Below are positions 1 through 8,283 of a DNA stretch of 64,000 nucleotides, piece by piece. The translations under genes and the position numbers were made by a program. Every line of letters begins with the position of its first letter. The first letter of the stretch is position 1. The notes beneath the pieces are model-generated. The model was not told the DNA's origin. It saw nothing but the letters and a program-made list of their open reading frames with translations, and searched no databases. Origin of the DNA: RHKX01 sp046330285 (GTDB lineage Bacteria; Actinomycetota; Thermoleophilia; Solirubrobacterales; 70-9); the NCBI GenBank assembly GCA_046330285.1, contig JAXLSX010000008.1:1-64000 (forward strand), given 5' to 3'.

Positions 1-369
1 ATCATCGGACTGCTCGGCAAACGGCCGCTTCCGGTCCTGCCGCCGTGGGGTGCCGGACTGTTCAGCGCGCCGCTGCGGGCGCTCGGGGTGCAGATCCCGC
101 CCGAGATGCAGAGCATGATGCGATTCGGGCGCGGAATCGACAACCGCCGCTACAAGGCGACCGGCTTCGTCTACGGCTACACCACGAGGGAATCCGTGCT
201 CGCCTTCTCCGAGCATCTGCGCCTGCAGCCGATCCTTCGTGGGGTCGAGTCCTCCTACACCTACGAGGGCGAGGTCGAGCGTTTCCTTCGCCGCAGCCCG
301 CTGACGCGTCCGCCGGAGGCGGCGGAGGCGGAGTCGACCGGCACCGAGAGCGAGCCGTTCGGCATCTAG
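1..369 (+). CDS. NAD-dependent epimerase/dehydratase (extended SDR), C-terminal part
   Basis: The reading frame is open from the first base of the window to a TAG at 367-369, so only the last 122 residues are present and the start lies upstream. The Rossmann NAD-binding half is missing. The tail, with the stretch 'RRYKATGFVYGYTTRESV' followed by an acidic, low-complexity end, resembles the substrate-binding C-terminus of actinobacterial NAD-dependent epimerase/dehydratase proteins, where 'Y-T-(S/T)-R-E' lies in the last helix region. That is family recall from a fragment. The substrate cannot be told from this part. Confidence 0.6.
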   Translation: MIGLLGKRPLPVLPPWGAGLFSAPLRALGVQIPPEMQSMMRFGRGIDNRRYKATGFVYGYTTRESVLAFSEHLRLQPILRGVESSYTYEGEVERFLRRSPLTRPPEAAEAESTGTESEPFGI

Positions 370-514
370 CGGCCCGGCCCGCTGAGTTCGCAAAGCCGGT
401 TGCAGCGGGGCGGTTCCGTCCCGCCGGTCCGGCCATCTGCCTACACTTCAGAAAGCGAAGTGACCCCGCAGCAACGGGTTTCGCTCTCGCGGAGAGAAGC
501 TTTCAGGACTTCGA

Positions 515-1549
515 ATGGGGCGCAAGGCGCAGATCTCGCTTGTCGCGATCGTCTTTACGGCGATCATCGCGGCGCTGCTCGTCTACGTCTGGGACTCGAC
601 CCGCGAGGACAAGATCGCCGAGGGCGTGACGATCGGCGGCATCGACGTCGGCGGTCTCGATGCCGACGCGGCGCGGACGCAGGTCGAGACGAGCCTGCTC
701 GATCCGATCGACGAGACCGTCACCGTCAAGTACGGGGACGAGGAATTCACGCTCACCCCGCATGAGAGCGACCTCAACGCCGACATCGACCGGACCATCG
801 ACGAGGCCGTGGCCGTCTCGCAGGAGGGCGGCCTCCCGGGGCGGACCTGGCGCGCGCTGACCGGTGGCGAAGTCGACGAGGAGATCACGCCGAAGATCTC
901 TTACGACCAGGACGCGGTCGAGCACTTCATCTCCCACATCGCCGACAACGTCGACCAGGACGCCGTTGACGCCAGCGTCAAGCCGAGCGCCGGCAAGCTC
1001 GTCCCGGTCGCCTCGCAGACCGGCATCAAGGTCGACGAGAACGCGCTCCGCGACAACGTCGTCAAGGCCCTCGAGGATCCGGCCGACAGAACGGTCAAGG
1101 CCGACGTCGAGAAGGTCAAGCCCGAGGTCACGACGGCTGACGTCGCCGACAAGTACCCCACCTACATGGTCGTCGACCGCTCCAACTTCACGCTGACGCT
1201 CTACCGCGACCTCAAGGTCGAGAAGACCTACACGGTCGCGATCGGCGCCGAGGGCTTCGACACGCCGACCGGGCTGTACCACATCCAGGACAAGCAGGTC
1301 GATCCTGTCTGGAACGTGCCCGACTCCGACTGGGCCGGCAATCTCGCCGGGCAGACGATCCCGCCGGGTCCCGACAACCCGCTGAAGGCGCGGTGGATGG
1401 GCATCTACAACGGCGCCGGCATCCACGGCACCAGCGACACCGCGTCGCTCGGCAGCGCCGCCTCCCACGGCTGCGTGCGGATGTCGGTCCCGGACGTGAT
1501 CGACCTCTACGACCGCGTCGACGTCGGCACGCCGATCTACATCGGCTGA
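515..1549 (+). CDS. L,D-transpeptidase (YkuD) with PG-binding_4/VanW-like domain
   Basis: A 344-residue envelope enzyme expected to make 3-3 (L,D) cross-links in peptidoglycan or attach proteins to it. A short cytoplasmic start is followed by one membrane anchor at about residues 7-26. The middle (about 35-210) looks like the PG-binding_4 domain found ahead of many actinobacterial and clostridial YkuD domains. The C-terminal YkuD domain (about 215-344) carries the catalytic signature: H304 in 'IHGT', then S-H318-G-C320-V-R with C320 as the nucleophile. Length and order fit the family. The ATG at 515 places the hydrophobic anchor directly at the N-terminus. It precedes a Xer recombinase by 64 nt and is probably its own transcription unit. 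Confidence 0.93.
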   Translation: MGRKAQISLVAIVFTAIIAALLVYVWDSTREDKIAEGVTIGGIDVGGLDADAARTQVETSLLDPIDETVTVKYGDEEFTLTPHESDLNADIDRTIDEAVAVSQEGGLPGRTWRALTGGEVDEEITPKISYDQDAVEHFISHIADNVDQDAVDASVKPSAGKLVPVASQTGIKVDENALRDNVVKALEDPADRTVKADVEKVKPEVTTADVADKYPTYMVVDRSNFTLTLYRDLKVEKTYTVAIGAEGFDTPTGLYHIQDKQVDPVWNVPDSDWAGNLAGQTIPPGPDNPLKARWMGIYNGAGIHGTSDTASLGSAASHGCVRMSVPDVIDLYDRVDVGTPIYIG

Positions 1550-1613
1550 GCTCGCCCCGCGCCATCCGGCGACCACCGGGAGGGTCGCGGGCGGGAAGGG
1601 CGAATCGGATCAC

Positions 1614-2540
1614 ATGGCAACCGTTCAGCAGACCCGGCCCGAGATCTCGGCGGCCTGGCAGTCGGCCCTGGTCGGCTATAGGCGGGAGCTGACGGCGAGG
1701 CAGCTCTCCCCGAACACGCTGCGCGCGTACTCGGCCGATCTCGAGGAGCTGGCGGCCTGGGCGGCGGAGAACCGGATAGCCGATCCGCGCGAGCTCAGCT
1801 ACAAGCGCCTGCGCGGCTACGCCGCCGTCCTCGCCGGCCGCGGCCTCGAGCGCTCCAGCGTCGGCCGCAAGCTCGCCGCCGCCCGCGGCCTGTTCGACTT
1901 CCTGACCCGTTCCGGCGCCGCCGAGCAGAACCCGGCCGAGCTCCTGCCGAACCCGAAGTCGGCGTCGCGGCTGCCGCGGGTCCTCGACCGCGATCAGGCG
2001 CGGGTCCTGCTCGAGGGCATCCCCGCCACCTCGCCGCTCGACGCGCGCGACAAGGCGATGCTCGAGCTCGCCTATTCCTGCGGTCTGCGCTGCTCGGAAC
2101 TGGTCGCCCTCGATGTCGACTCGATCGACTTCGAGAACGAGACCGTGCGCGTCCGCGGCAAGGGGAACAAGGAGCGGATCGTGCCGCTCGGGGAGCCGGC
2201 CCAGCGGGCCGCGTCCCGCTACCTGGAGCGCTTCCGGCCGGTCCTCACCGACGACCCTGCCGAGCGGGCGCTGTTGATCTCCAAGAGCGGCCGGCGGCTC
2301 TCGCCCTCTGACGTGACCAGGCGGCTCGGCCGCTGGGTCGACGAGGCGGCGATCGCGGGGCGGGTATCCCCGCATGCGCTCCGGCACTCGTTCGCGACCC
2401 ACATGCTCGAGGGCGGGGCGGACCTTCGATCGATCCAGGAGCTGCTCGGGCACGCGAGCATCTCGACAACCCAGATCTACACCCGGGTCGAGCCCGGACG
2501 ACTGCGCGCCGCCTACGCGGGCGCCCACCCGCGTGCGTGA
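1614..2540 (+). CDS. xerC/xerD-like: Tyrosine recombinase XerC/XerD
   Basis: A 308-residue site-specific recombinase of the Xer type, which resolves chromosome dimers at dif sites with a partner Xer and FtsK. The N-terminal SAM-like DNA-binding domain covers about residues 12-105. The catalytic domain shows the full set: R159 ('SCGLRCSEL'), K183 ('GKGNKER'), H254-x-x-R257 ('HALRHSFATH'), H280 ('LLGHASISTT') and the nucleophile Y289 ('IYTRV'). Full length and no decay, so this is a housekeeping Xer, not an integrase remnant. Nothing resembling an attachment site or phage gene is nearby. XerC and XerD cannot be told apart by eye. A WhiG-type sigma gene follows 41 nt downstream, a pairing that also occurs in other actinobacteria (recalled, not checked). 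Confidence 0.93.
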   Translation: MATVQQTRPEISAAWQSALVGYRRELTARQLSPNTLRAYSADLEELAAWAAENRIADPRELSYKRLRGYAAVLAGRGLERSSVGRKLAAARGLFDFLTRSGAAEQNPAELLPNPKSASRLPRVLDRDQARVLLEGIPATSPLDARDKAMLELAYSCGLRCSELVALDVDSIDFENETVRVRGKGNKERIVPLGEPAQRAASRYLERFRPVLTDDPAERALLISKSGRRLSPSDVTRRLGRWVDEAAIAGRVSPHALRHSFATHMLEGGADLRSIQELLGHASISTTQIYTRVEPGRLRAAYAGAHPRA

Positions 2541-2581
2541 CGCGGGCCTGGACTAACGTATGAGCACAAGGAGGGCTCTGA

Positions 2582-3358
2582 ATGGAAACGAACGTCAAAG
2601 CGGTTGAGCTGAAGGAGCTTTGGCGTCGCTGCAAGGAGGAAGGCGACGAGCGGGCACGGGAGCGACTTGTCGTCGCCTATTCGCCCCTGGTCAAGTACGT
2701 CGCCGGGCGCATGGCCTCCGGGCTCCCCTCGCACGTCGAGGAGGGCGACCTCATCTCTTACGGCCTGATCGGCCTGATCGGCTCGATCGAGCGCTACGAC
2801 CTCGATCGCGAGATCAAGTTCGAGACCTACGCGGTCTCGCGGATCCGCGGCGCCATCATCGACGAGCTCCGATCGCTCGACTGGGTTCCGCGCTCGGTTC
2901 GCGCGAAGGCCCGTGACGTCGAGAAGGCCCACTCGAAGCTGGAGAACCGGCTCGGCCGGGCGCCGAACGAGGAGGAAATGGCCGACGAGCTCGAGTGCTC
3001 CGTCGACGACTTCCGGACGACGCTGCTCGAGATCGCCAACTCCTCGGTGCTCGCGCTCGACGACCTCTGGACCGTTTCCGACCCCGACGGGGGCCAGGTT
3101 TCCCTGCTCGACACCATCCGCGACCCGAACGCGGTCGATCCCGAGGAGGCGATCGACACCGTCGAGCTCAAGGACCGGCTCGCCGACGCGATCGAATCGC
3201 TTCCCGACCGCGAGCGACTCGTGATCGCCCTCTACTACTACGAGACGCTGACCCTGCGCGAGATCGGCGACGTCCTCGGCGTGACCGAATCCCGGGTTTC
3301 GCAGCTCCACACCAAGGCGGTGCTGGGCATGCGCTCCCACCTTCAGAACGCCGCCTGA
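2582..3358 (+). CDS. whiG-like: FliA/WhiG-family RNA polymerase sigma factor
   Basis: A 258-residue alternative sigma factor of group 3 (FliA/WhiG). Region 2 lies at about residues 27-100 with 'GLPSHVEEGDLISYGLIGL' and 'KFETYAVSRIRGAIIDELR', both highly typical of this family. Region 3 follows ('WVPRSVRAKARDVEKA') and region 4 ends the protein with a helix-turn-helix around 'LREIGDVLGVTESRVSQ'. In Streptomyces WhiG starts sporulation, and in motile bacteria FliA drives flagellar genes. No flagellar gene is in this window, so the target regulon is unknown. ATG at 2582 has a strong ribosome binding site (AAGGAGGG at 2568-2575), and a TAACGT box at 2554-2559 could be its -10. Confidence 0.93.
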   Translation: METNVKAVELKELWRRCKEEGDERARERLVVAYSPLVKYVAGRMASGLPSHVEEGDLISYGLIGLIGSIERYDLDREIKFETYAVSRIRGAIIDELRSLDWVPRSVRAKARDVEKAHSKLENRLGRAPNEEEMADELECSVDDFRTTLLEIANSSVLALDDLWTVSDPDGGQVSLLDTIRDPNAVDPEEAIDTVELKDRLADAIESLPDRERLVIALYYYETLTLREIGDVLGVTESRVSQLHTKAVLGMRSHLQNAA

Positions 3359-3411
3359 GCGGAGTAGCCCGCCGCGAATCGGGAGTCCGTCGGCGGGTTG
3401 GGCCGGTGAAC

Positions 3412-3417
3412 TAACCT
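3412..3417 (+). promoter_or_regulatory. Putative -10 box (TAACCT), leaderless promoter
   Basis: TAACCT ends 9 nt before the ATG at 3427, and there is no purine-rich ribosome binding site between them. Transcription would start at or next to the start codon. No clear -35 hexamer is visible. Confidence 0.45.
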
Positions 3418-3426
3418 CAGCGCCGA

Positions 3427-4137
3427 ATGTTCGACGAGAAGGAACCGGATCCGTCCTGCGCCGTCTGCGGCCGGCGGCTGCTCCCGGGCGAGCGGCCTCT
3501 CGCCTTCCTGACCCGCGACGGCGAGGAGGTCGTGGTCTGCGAGCTCTGCAAGCCCCGGGCCGAGGCGGCCGGCTGGCTGCGGCCGGAGGATGCGGCGGCG
3601 GGCGGCGGCGGAGGCGGCCGGGATCGCCGCCGCGGCCGCGGCGCCCAGGTTCTCGGCGGCTGGATCTCCCGCGGGCGCCAGGCGGCGTCCGAGCGCAGCG
3701 CTCCTGAGCGACGCCCGGCCGAGCCCGAGCCTGAACCTGAGTTCGACGACGAGCCGCCGCTGCCGGCCGAGCCCGCTGTGGAGCCGTCGCCGCCCGGCAC
3801 CACCACGGTCGCCGACGCGCTCTACGCCTTCAACCACTCCGATCACCGCCGCACCGTCGCCGGACTCACCCGGACGCTCGGCGCCCCGCGGGCGACCGCG
3901 CTCGTTCGCAAGGGAAACGGTGACGGCGACGTCGTCCGGTTGACGATCGCCTGGGAGATCACCTGGTACCAGTGGGAGGTCGCCGACACCGAGCGCGGAC
4001 ACGAGGTCCGTGAGTCCGGCAAGGGCGACACGATCGATCAGCTCAGCACCGCTGATAGAACCTGGAACCTGATGGCGGCCGCCGACGGCACGCTCGAGGA
4101 GAAGTCCGCCGCGAACACTCCGGTCGAGGAAGCTTGA
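3427..4137 (+). CDS. Zinc-ribbon protein of unknown function
   Basis: A 236-residue protein I cannot name. The first 45 residues hold a CxxC-x23-CxxC pair (C11, C14, C38, C41), most likely one zinc ribbon. Next comes a Gly/Arg-rich linker (about 58-85), an acidic Pro/Glu-rich stretch (about 95-125), and a folded C-terminal half with a tryptophan-rich strand ('IAWEITWYQWEV'). Soluble, with no signal or membrane segment. Its TGA overlaps the TTG start of the RNase HI gene (TTGA), so the two are probably co-translated. The short linear zinc module may bind nucleic acid or protein, which is inference only. Confidence 0.8.
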   Translation: MFDEKEPDPSCAVCGRRLLPGERPLAFLTRDGEEVVVCELCKPRAEAAGWLRPEDAAAGGGGGGRDRRRGRGAQVLGGWISRGRQAASERSAPERRPAEPEPEPEFDDEPPLPAEPAVEPSPPGTTTVADALYAFNHSDHRRTVAGLTRTLGAPRATALVRKGNGDGDVVRLTIAWEITWYQWEVADTERGHEVRESGKGDTIDQLSTADRTWNLMAAADGTLEEKSAANTPVEEA

Positions 4138-4532
4138 AGCTGACCGTCCACGTCGACGGAGGGTCGCGGGGGAACCCCGGCCCGGCTGCGATCGCGGCTG
4201 TCCTCAGCGACGCCGACGGCGAGATCGTCGACAGCGCCGGCGAGGTCATCGGACGGGCGACCAACAACGTCGCCGAGTACCGCGCGCTGATCTTCGGGAT
4301 CGAGCGTGCCCGGGCCCTCGGCGCGACCGAGCTCGATCTCGTCGGCGACTCGGAGCTGATCGTCAAGCAGGTACGCGGCGAGTACAAGGTCAAGGACGCG
4401 AACATGAAGCCGCTTCACGCCGCCGTCAAGGAAGCCCTCATCGGCGTCGACGACTGGTCGATCCGCCATGTCAAGCGCCACCTCAACGCCGAAGCCGACC
4501 GCCTCGTCAACGAGGCCCTCGACGCCGACTGA
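4134..4532 (+). CDS. rnhA-like: Ribonuclease HI family protein
   Basis: A 132-residue enzyme expected to cut the RNA strand of RNA-DNA hybrids. All four acidic residues of the RNase H active site can be placed: D8 in 'HVDGGSRGNPGP', E48 in 'NNVAEYRAL', D72 in 'VGDSELIVKQ' and D122 in 'NAEADRLVNEAL'. The lack of a basic protrusion and the wording of the motifs match the archaeal-like/actinobacterial short form also found at the N-terminus of Mycobacterium Rv2228c. The start is TTG at 4134, the only start that keeps the first beta strand; it overlaps the stop of the preceding gene by 4 nt. Confidence 0.92.
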   Translation: MKLTVHVDGGSRGNPGPAAIAAVLSDADGEIVDSAGEVIGRATNNVAEYRALIFGIERARALGATELDLVGDSELIVKQVRGEYKVKDANMKPLHAAVKEALIGVDDWSIRHVKRHLNAEADRLVNEALDAD

Positions 4533-4604
4533 GTTCCACGCGGGTTAGGCCGAACTGACCCCGGGGCTGCCGCGTGGCGGCCCGGGATCTGCTCGGATTG
4601 GGGG

Positions 4605-5978
4605 GTGAGTTTCCTGCTGAAGAACCGGCTGCTCAGGATCGCCGCCTTCGCGAGCGTCGTCGTGGCGGCTGTGGCAGCCCCGGCGACGGCGGCGCCCGGC
4701 GACCTCGACCGAGGCTTCGGCGGCGACGGCAAGGTGACGACCGACTTCGGCGGCGACGTCTCCGACACCGCGAGGGCGATTGCCGTCGACTCGCAGGGAC
4801 GAGTCGTGGTCGGCGGCACCACCCGCGCGGAGGTACCGCTCGATCCGGTCTACTCGATCGCCCTGGCCCGCTATCTGCCGACCGGCGAGCTCGATCCCTC
4901 GTTCGGCGACGGTGGGCTGGTGATCGCGCCCGAGGACGAGTACTCGAGCGTCAACTCGATCGTGATCGACCCTCAGGACCGGATCCTGATCGGCGGAGGC
5001 GTCTTCGAAGACGATTCGCTTCCCGGAGGGATCGTGGCCAGGTTCAACGAGGACGGCTCGATCGACACATCGTTCGGCTATCCGAGCTTCCCCGGCTTTG
5101 CCTTCGAGCAGGGTGGCCAGGCGTCTCCGGCAGTCGGTTCGGTGGCGGGCATCCGGATGCGCGCGGGCTCCATCTTCAGCGCCGGCAGCATCTATCACGA
5201 GGATCTGGACGCGTACCCGACACCGTCGGAGATCGCTGTCTCGAAGCTCGACGGAGACGGCGATCTCGATCCGAGCTACGGCGAGGACGGTGTCGCGAGG
5301 CCGAAGCAGGCCGGCCGGTTCAACCGTGCCATGGCGATGGATCTCGCCTCGGGGGGCCGGGTTGTCGTCGCCGGGACCACGGGCCACCTGGGCAGCTATT
5401 ACGACGTCTCGCCGGTGATCGCGCGGCTGCTTCCCGATGGGTCGATCGACCGAGGATTCGGCGACGGCGGGAGGGTGTCCCTCTTCGAAGGCTCGAAACA
5501 TGCCGTCGGGGTCGGCGCGATCGCGGTCGAACGCTCGGACAAGACGGTGGTCGTCGCCTGCACCGGCATGTTGCGGCCGAAGCGGCCGGGCGGAGGGAGG
5601 GTCCGGGTGGTCCGCCTGAGGGCGGACGGAGCGCGGGATCGGAACTTCAGCGGCAACGGGGCGAAGACCATCGACTTCGGCCCGAACTTCGGCTGCGGCG
5701 AGGCGGCCCTGGTCGCGAAGGGGTCACTGTACGTCGGTGGCTACGTCCAGTCCCGGCCGAGGAAGACGGAGTCCGAGGACTACGTCCTGGCCAAGCTCGA
5801 CCGGCACGGGCGAATGGTCCCGGGGTTCGGTCGCCGCGGCATCGTCAAGACCGACTTCGGCGGCGGGGAAGACCAGGTCCACGATCTCGCGATCGCACCC
5901 GGCGGAAGGATCCTCGCCGCGGGATACGGCTACGAAGCTGCCAGCACGGACATGGCAGTCGCCGCCTACCGGCGCTAG
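4605..5978 (+). CDS. Secreted delta-60 repeat protein
   Basis: A 457-residue exported protein made of about seven delta-60 repeats. A signal peptide covers about residues 1-28 (cut near 'ATAAPG'). Each repeat has the form 'LD.sFG.dG....dfgg....a.ai..d..griv.gG', for example around residues 30, 85, 140, 205, 275, 335 and 395. These repeats are predicted to form a beta-propeller-like surface protein, and such proteins are common in Solirubrobacterales and Deltaproteobacteria. No enzymatic motif was seen. The GTG at 4605 is chosen because it starts the signal peptide and follows a G-rich ribosome binding site. A tRNA gene follows 20 nt downstream. Confidence 0.88.
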   Translation: MSFLLKNRLLRIAAFASVVVAAVAAPATAAPGDLDRGFGGDGKVTTDFGGDVSDTARAIAVDSQGRVVVGGTTRAEVPLDPVYSIALARYLPTGELDPSFGDGGLVIAPEDEYSSVNSIVIDPQDRILIGGGVFEDDSLPGGIVARFNEDGSIDTSFGYPSFPGFAFEQGGQASPAVGSVAGIRMRAGSIFSAGSIYHEDLDAYPTPSEIAVSKLDGDGDLDPSYGEDGVARPKQAGRFNRAMAMDLASGGRVVVAGTTGHLGSYYDVSPVIARLLPDGSIDRGFGDGGRVSLFEGSKHAVGVGAIAVERSDKTVVVACTGMLRPKRPGGGRVRVVRLRADGARDRNFSGNGAKTIDFGPNFGCGEAALVAKGSLYVGGYVQSRPRKTESEDYVLAKLDRHGRMVPGFGRRGIVKTDFGGGEDQVHDLAIAPGGRILAAGYGYEAASTDMAVAAYRR

Positions 5979-5981
5979 ACC

Positions 5982-5987
5982 TATAAT
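5982..5987 (+). promoter_or_regulatory. -10 box (TATAAT) of the tRNA-Gly gene
   Basis: A perfect consensus TATAAT ends 11 nt before the 5' end of the tRNA-Gly gene, as expected for a start a few bases ahead of the mature tRNA. No good -35 match was seen. Confidence 0.6.
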
Positions 5988-5998
5988 CATCGCCTCGT

Positions 5999-6072
5999 GC
6001 GGCTGTAGCTCAGCTGGCTAGAGCGTCTGCTTGCCATGCAGAAGGTCGTGGGTTCGAATCCCATCAGCCGCT
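5999..6072 (+). tRNA. tRNA-Gly (GCC)
   Basis: Folds as a complete cloverleaf. The acceptor arm GCGGCTG pairs with CAGCCGC, the D arm has TAGCTCAGCTGG, and the anticodon stem TCTGC/GCAGA encloses the loop TTGCCAT giving anticodon GCC. The T arm is GTGGG-TTCGAAT-CCCAT. The discriminator base is T and CCA is not encoded. A run of six T directly after the gene (6072-6077) may serve as the terminator. Confidence 0.97.
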
Positions 6073-6085
6073 TTTTTCGCACGGA

Positions 6086-6805
6086 CTACTCGGCCAGCAC
6101 CGGCGACGCCCTGAACCCCTTGATGATCAGGTAGAGGGCGAACGACAGCTCGAACGCGGCCTCGGGGATCGTCAGGATCGAGTGGAAGCCGTCCTGCTCG
6201 TAGGCGCCGAAGAGGACGAAGATCGCCGAGACGAAGATCAGTGGCCCGCCGACCACGCCCAGCATCGCGAGCTTGGGCGGCATCAGGCCGGTCCGGTACA
6301 TCATCCAGCCGAGCAGAATCCCGTTGACGCCGACGCAGAAGCCGGGACCGAGGAGGAAGGTCCAGTCGTGGACTGCGACCAGACTCTGGCCGGCGATGTC
6401 GAGCGAGCTACCGTCGGCGCCGATCGAGCCGGCGATGTCGTCGTGGAGCGTCAGGATCGAGAGGACGCTGATCACGCCGACGCCGATGATCGCGGACTCG
6501 ACCGTCCGTGACGCCACATAGCTCAGCGACATCGTTTCGCTGTAGCGGCGGAGGATCGGGAACATCACGACGGCGGTGCCGACGTTGCCGATCATCAGGA
6601 AGATCTCGAGCAGGGCGGCGAAGGTGATTGCGCCGTCGTCGCCACCGCTGAGGATGTAGCCGTCATCGAAGACCGGCTGGTAGAGGATCAGCGCTCCGAT
6701 CGACGTGATGAAGGTCGAGAGCATCAGCCATCCCGCCAGGTGGGCGCGTTGCTTCTGCTGCGGCGTCTGTTCCACGGCAGCGCCGTCCGTCGCGTAGTCC
6801 GACAT
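6086..6805 (-). CDS. DUF4386-like membrane protein
   Basis: A 239-residue integral membrane protein with about six hydrophobic segments after a 25-residue polar N-terminus: near residues 27-45, 62-84, 100-120, 145-165, 175-200 and 210-232. The order, the 'LYQPVFDDGYI' type loop and the short C-terminal tail ('KGFRASPVLAE') fit the DUF4386 family, whose function is not known. It stands alone, convergent with the tRNA-Gly gene and divergent from nothing obvious. No catalytic motif was seen. Confidence 0.72.
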   Translation of the reverse strand: MSDYATDGAAVEQTPQQKQRAHLAGWLMLSTFITSIGALILYQPVFDDGYILSGGDDGAITFAALLEIFLMIGNVGTAVVMFPILRRYSETMSLSYVASRTVESAIIGVGVISVLSILTLHDDIAGSIGADGSSLDIAGQSLVAVHDWTFLLGPGFCVGVNGILLGWMMYRTGLMPPKLAMLGVVGGPLIFVSAIFVLFGAYEQDGFHSILTIPEAAFELSFALYLIIKGFRASPVLAE

Positions 6806-6945
6806 AACCCTGTTCTCCCATTCGCCCCTGAGCGATCACCGAACGCCGGGCCAGGGGCGAGATTCCCGGCGACGGCAGTGAGCGATCCGAACCCTATTCG
6901 GTTATCGCGAATCGGCGATCGTCCGGCCGGTGTCGGCCGTGCCGC

Positions 6946-7641
6946 CTAGTTGCCCTCGTCGACCAGGCCGTCGCAGTCGTCGTCGATCCGGTTCGCCAAC
7001 TCGGCCGCGTTCGGGTGGATGAACGACTTGGTGTCGTTGCAGTCGTACTGGAGCACGGTGTAGCCGTCGCTGTCCTGGTCGGACGTGTCGTTGCCGTCCG
7101 GCGTGTTCAGATCGCAATCGTCGTCGATGAAGTTCGCGGCGATCTCGGTGAGCAGGGGCGAGATCGTCGCCTCGGTGTCGTTGCAGTCCGGCGGGCTGTC
7201 CTCGACGCAGACGCCATCGGAATCGCCGTCGGTGCACGGCGGTTGCTGGTCATCGTTCTCGACCGTCCCCGCGGCTGTGCCGCGATCGATCGTCGCGCCC
7301 TTCGGCTTCGTCAGCTTGACCGTGAAGGTTTCGTCGGGTTCGACGGCCACGTCCTCGGTCGAGGCGACCGAGATCATCGCCTTCCGCTTGCCCGGCATGA
7401 TCTTCACCTTGCCGCCCGCCGTCGCAATATCCCCGGCCGAGGCCGACCCGGGCTTGACGGAGTAGGCGGCCGTGACCTTCGCCGGTGCGTTCTTGGAGAG
7501 CTTGACGACGAAGGCGATCGCGTCCCCCTCGGCAGCGGTGCCGTCGGCGATCGAGAGTTTCGGCTTCGCGGCGTGGGCGGCTGAGGCGAGGAGCAGGAAG
7601 GTCAGGACGAGAATCGCCGCCGCTCGAAATGGGGCAAACAT
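6946..7641 (-). CDS. Secreted Calx-beta / MopE-type metal-binding protein
   Basis: A 231-residue exported protein. A signal peptide ('MFAPFRAAAILVLTFLLLAS', cut after AHA) starts at 7641. A Calx-beta-like domain (about residues 24-130, ending 'GTAAGTVENDDQ') binds calcium in characterised relatives. It is followed by a Cys/Asp-rich segment with two MopE-like putative metal-binding motifs around 'DCNDTEATISP...IDDDCD' and 'DCNDTKSFIHP...IDDDCDG'. In MopE such a fold holds copper. Upstream in-frame ATG codons would add a long charged extension that overlaps the divergent ECF sigma gene, so they are rejected. Likely a surface Ca/Cu-binding protein; its role is unknown. Confidence 0.82.
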   Translation of the reverse strand: MFAPFRAAAILVLTFLLLASAAHAAKPKLSIADGTAAEGDAIAFVVKLSKNAPAKVTAAYSVKPGSASAGDIATAGGKVKIMPGKRKAMISVASTEDVAVEPDETFTVKLTKPKGATIDRGTAAGTVENDDQQPPCTDGDSDGVCVEDSPPDCNDTEATISPLLTEIAANFIDDDCDLNTPDGNDTSDQDSDGYTVLQYDCNDTKSFIHPNAAELANRIDDDCDGLVDEGN

Positions 7642-7737
7642 CTGCCGGAGTATCGCCACGGGTGTGGGCGCCGTCAACGCCGAATCTCGATGGGGTGCCG
7701 GTTGTAACCACAGGTGCCTGCCGGACATGATCGGTAG

Positions 7738-8283
7738 ATGAACTCGGGGGACGACCGGTTCGAGAGGGCGTTCGAGGGGTGCGCGGCCCCGGTGATGGCG
7801 TTCGCGCTGCGCCGCGTGGGATCGCGCGAGGACGCCGAGGACGTCGTCGGTGAGACCTTCGCCGTCGCCTGGCGCCGCCGCGGTGAGATCCCGGATCCGC
7901 CGCTGCCCTGGCTCTACGCGGTGGCGGCCAACGTCGTCAACAACAGCCGCCGATCGTCGCGACGGCTCGGGAGGCTGCGCGCCAGGCTCGCGAGCCAGCC
8001 TCCGTCGCATGCCGGCGATCATGCGGACGACATCGCCGCCAACGACGCCTTCGCCACGGCGTTCGCGAAGTTGTCGGACGCGCAGCGCGAGATCCTCCGG
8101 CTGGTCGCCTGGGAGGGACTCGGTCCGCGCGAGGGCGCCGTCGCCCTCGAGTGCTCGGAGACCGCTTTCAAGGTCCGGCTTCATCGCGCTCGCCGTGAGC
8201 TGGAGAAACGATTGCTCCAGGCCGGACATGTAGAGGGTGAGATGCCGGAACCCAACCTGACATCAGACGCGGGGGCGCAATGA
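7738..8283 (+). CDS. ECF-type RNA polymerase sigma factor
   Basis: A 181-residue extracytoplasmic-function sigma factor. Region 2 is at about residues 15-80 with 'VGSREDAEDVVGETFAVAWRRR' and 'PWLYAVAANVVNNSRR'. Region 4 is at about 110-165 with a helix-turn-helix around 'GLGPREGAVALECSETAFKVRLHRARREL'. Length and layout are standard. Its TGA overlaps the ATG of the next gene, a membrane protein in the usual position of an anti-sigma factor. Target promoters are unknown. Confidence 0.93.
   Translation: MNSGDDRFERAFEGCAAPVMAFALRRVGSREDAEDVVGETFAVAWRRRGEIPDPPLPWLYAVAANVVNNSRRSSRRLGRLRARLASQPPSHAGDHADDIAANDAFATAFAKLSDAQREILRLVAWEGLGPREGAVALECSETAFKVRLHRARRELEKRLLQAGHVEGEMPEPNLTSDAGAQ

Noticed and set aside
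503..1576. Minus-strand frame covering the whole L,D-transpeptidase gene
   Set aside because: The plus-strand YkuD protein has the full catalytic signature; the antisense product is Asp/Arg/Val-biased shadow sequence.
1614..2540. Xer recombinase as an integrase of a mobile element
   Set aside because: The protein is standard Xer length with conserved motifs, and no attachment repeats, excisionase or phage genes are near.
3590..3640. GGC-rich run as a simple repeat element
   Set aside because: It is part of the Gly-rich linker of the zinc-ribbon protein and has no regular unit.
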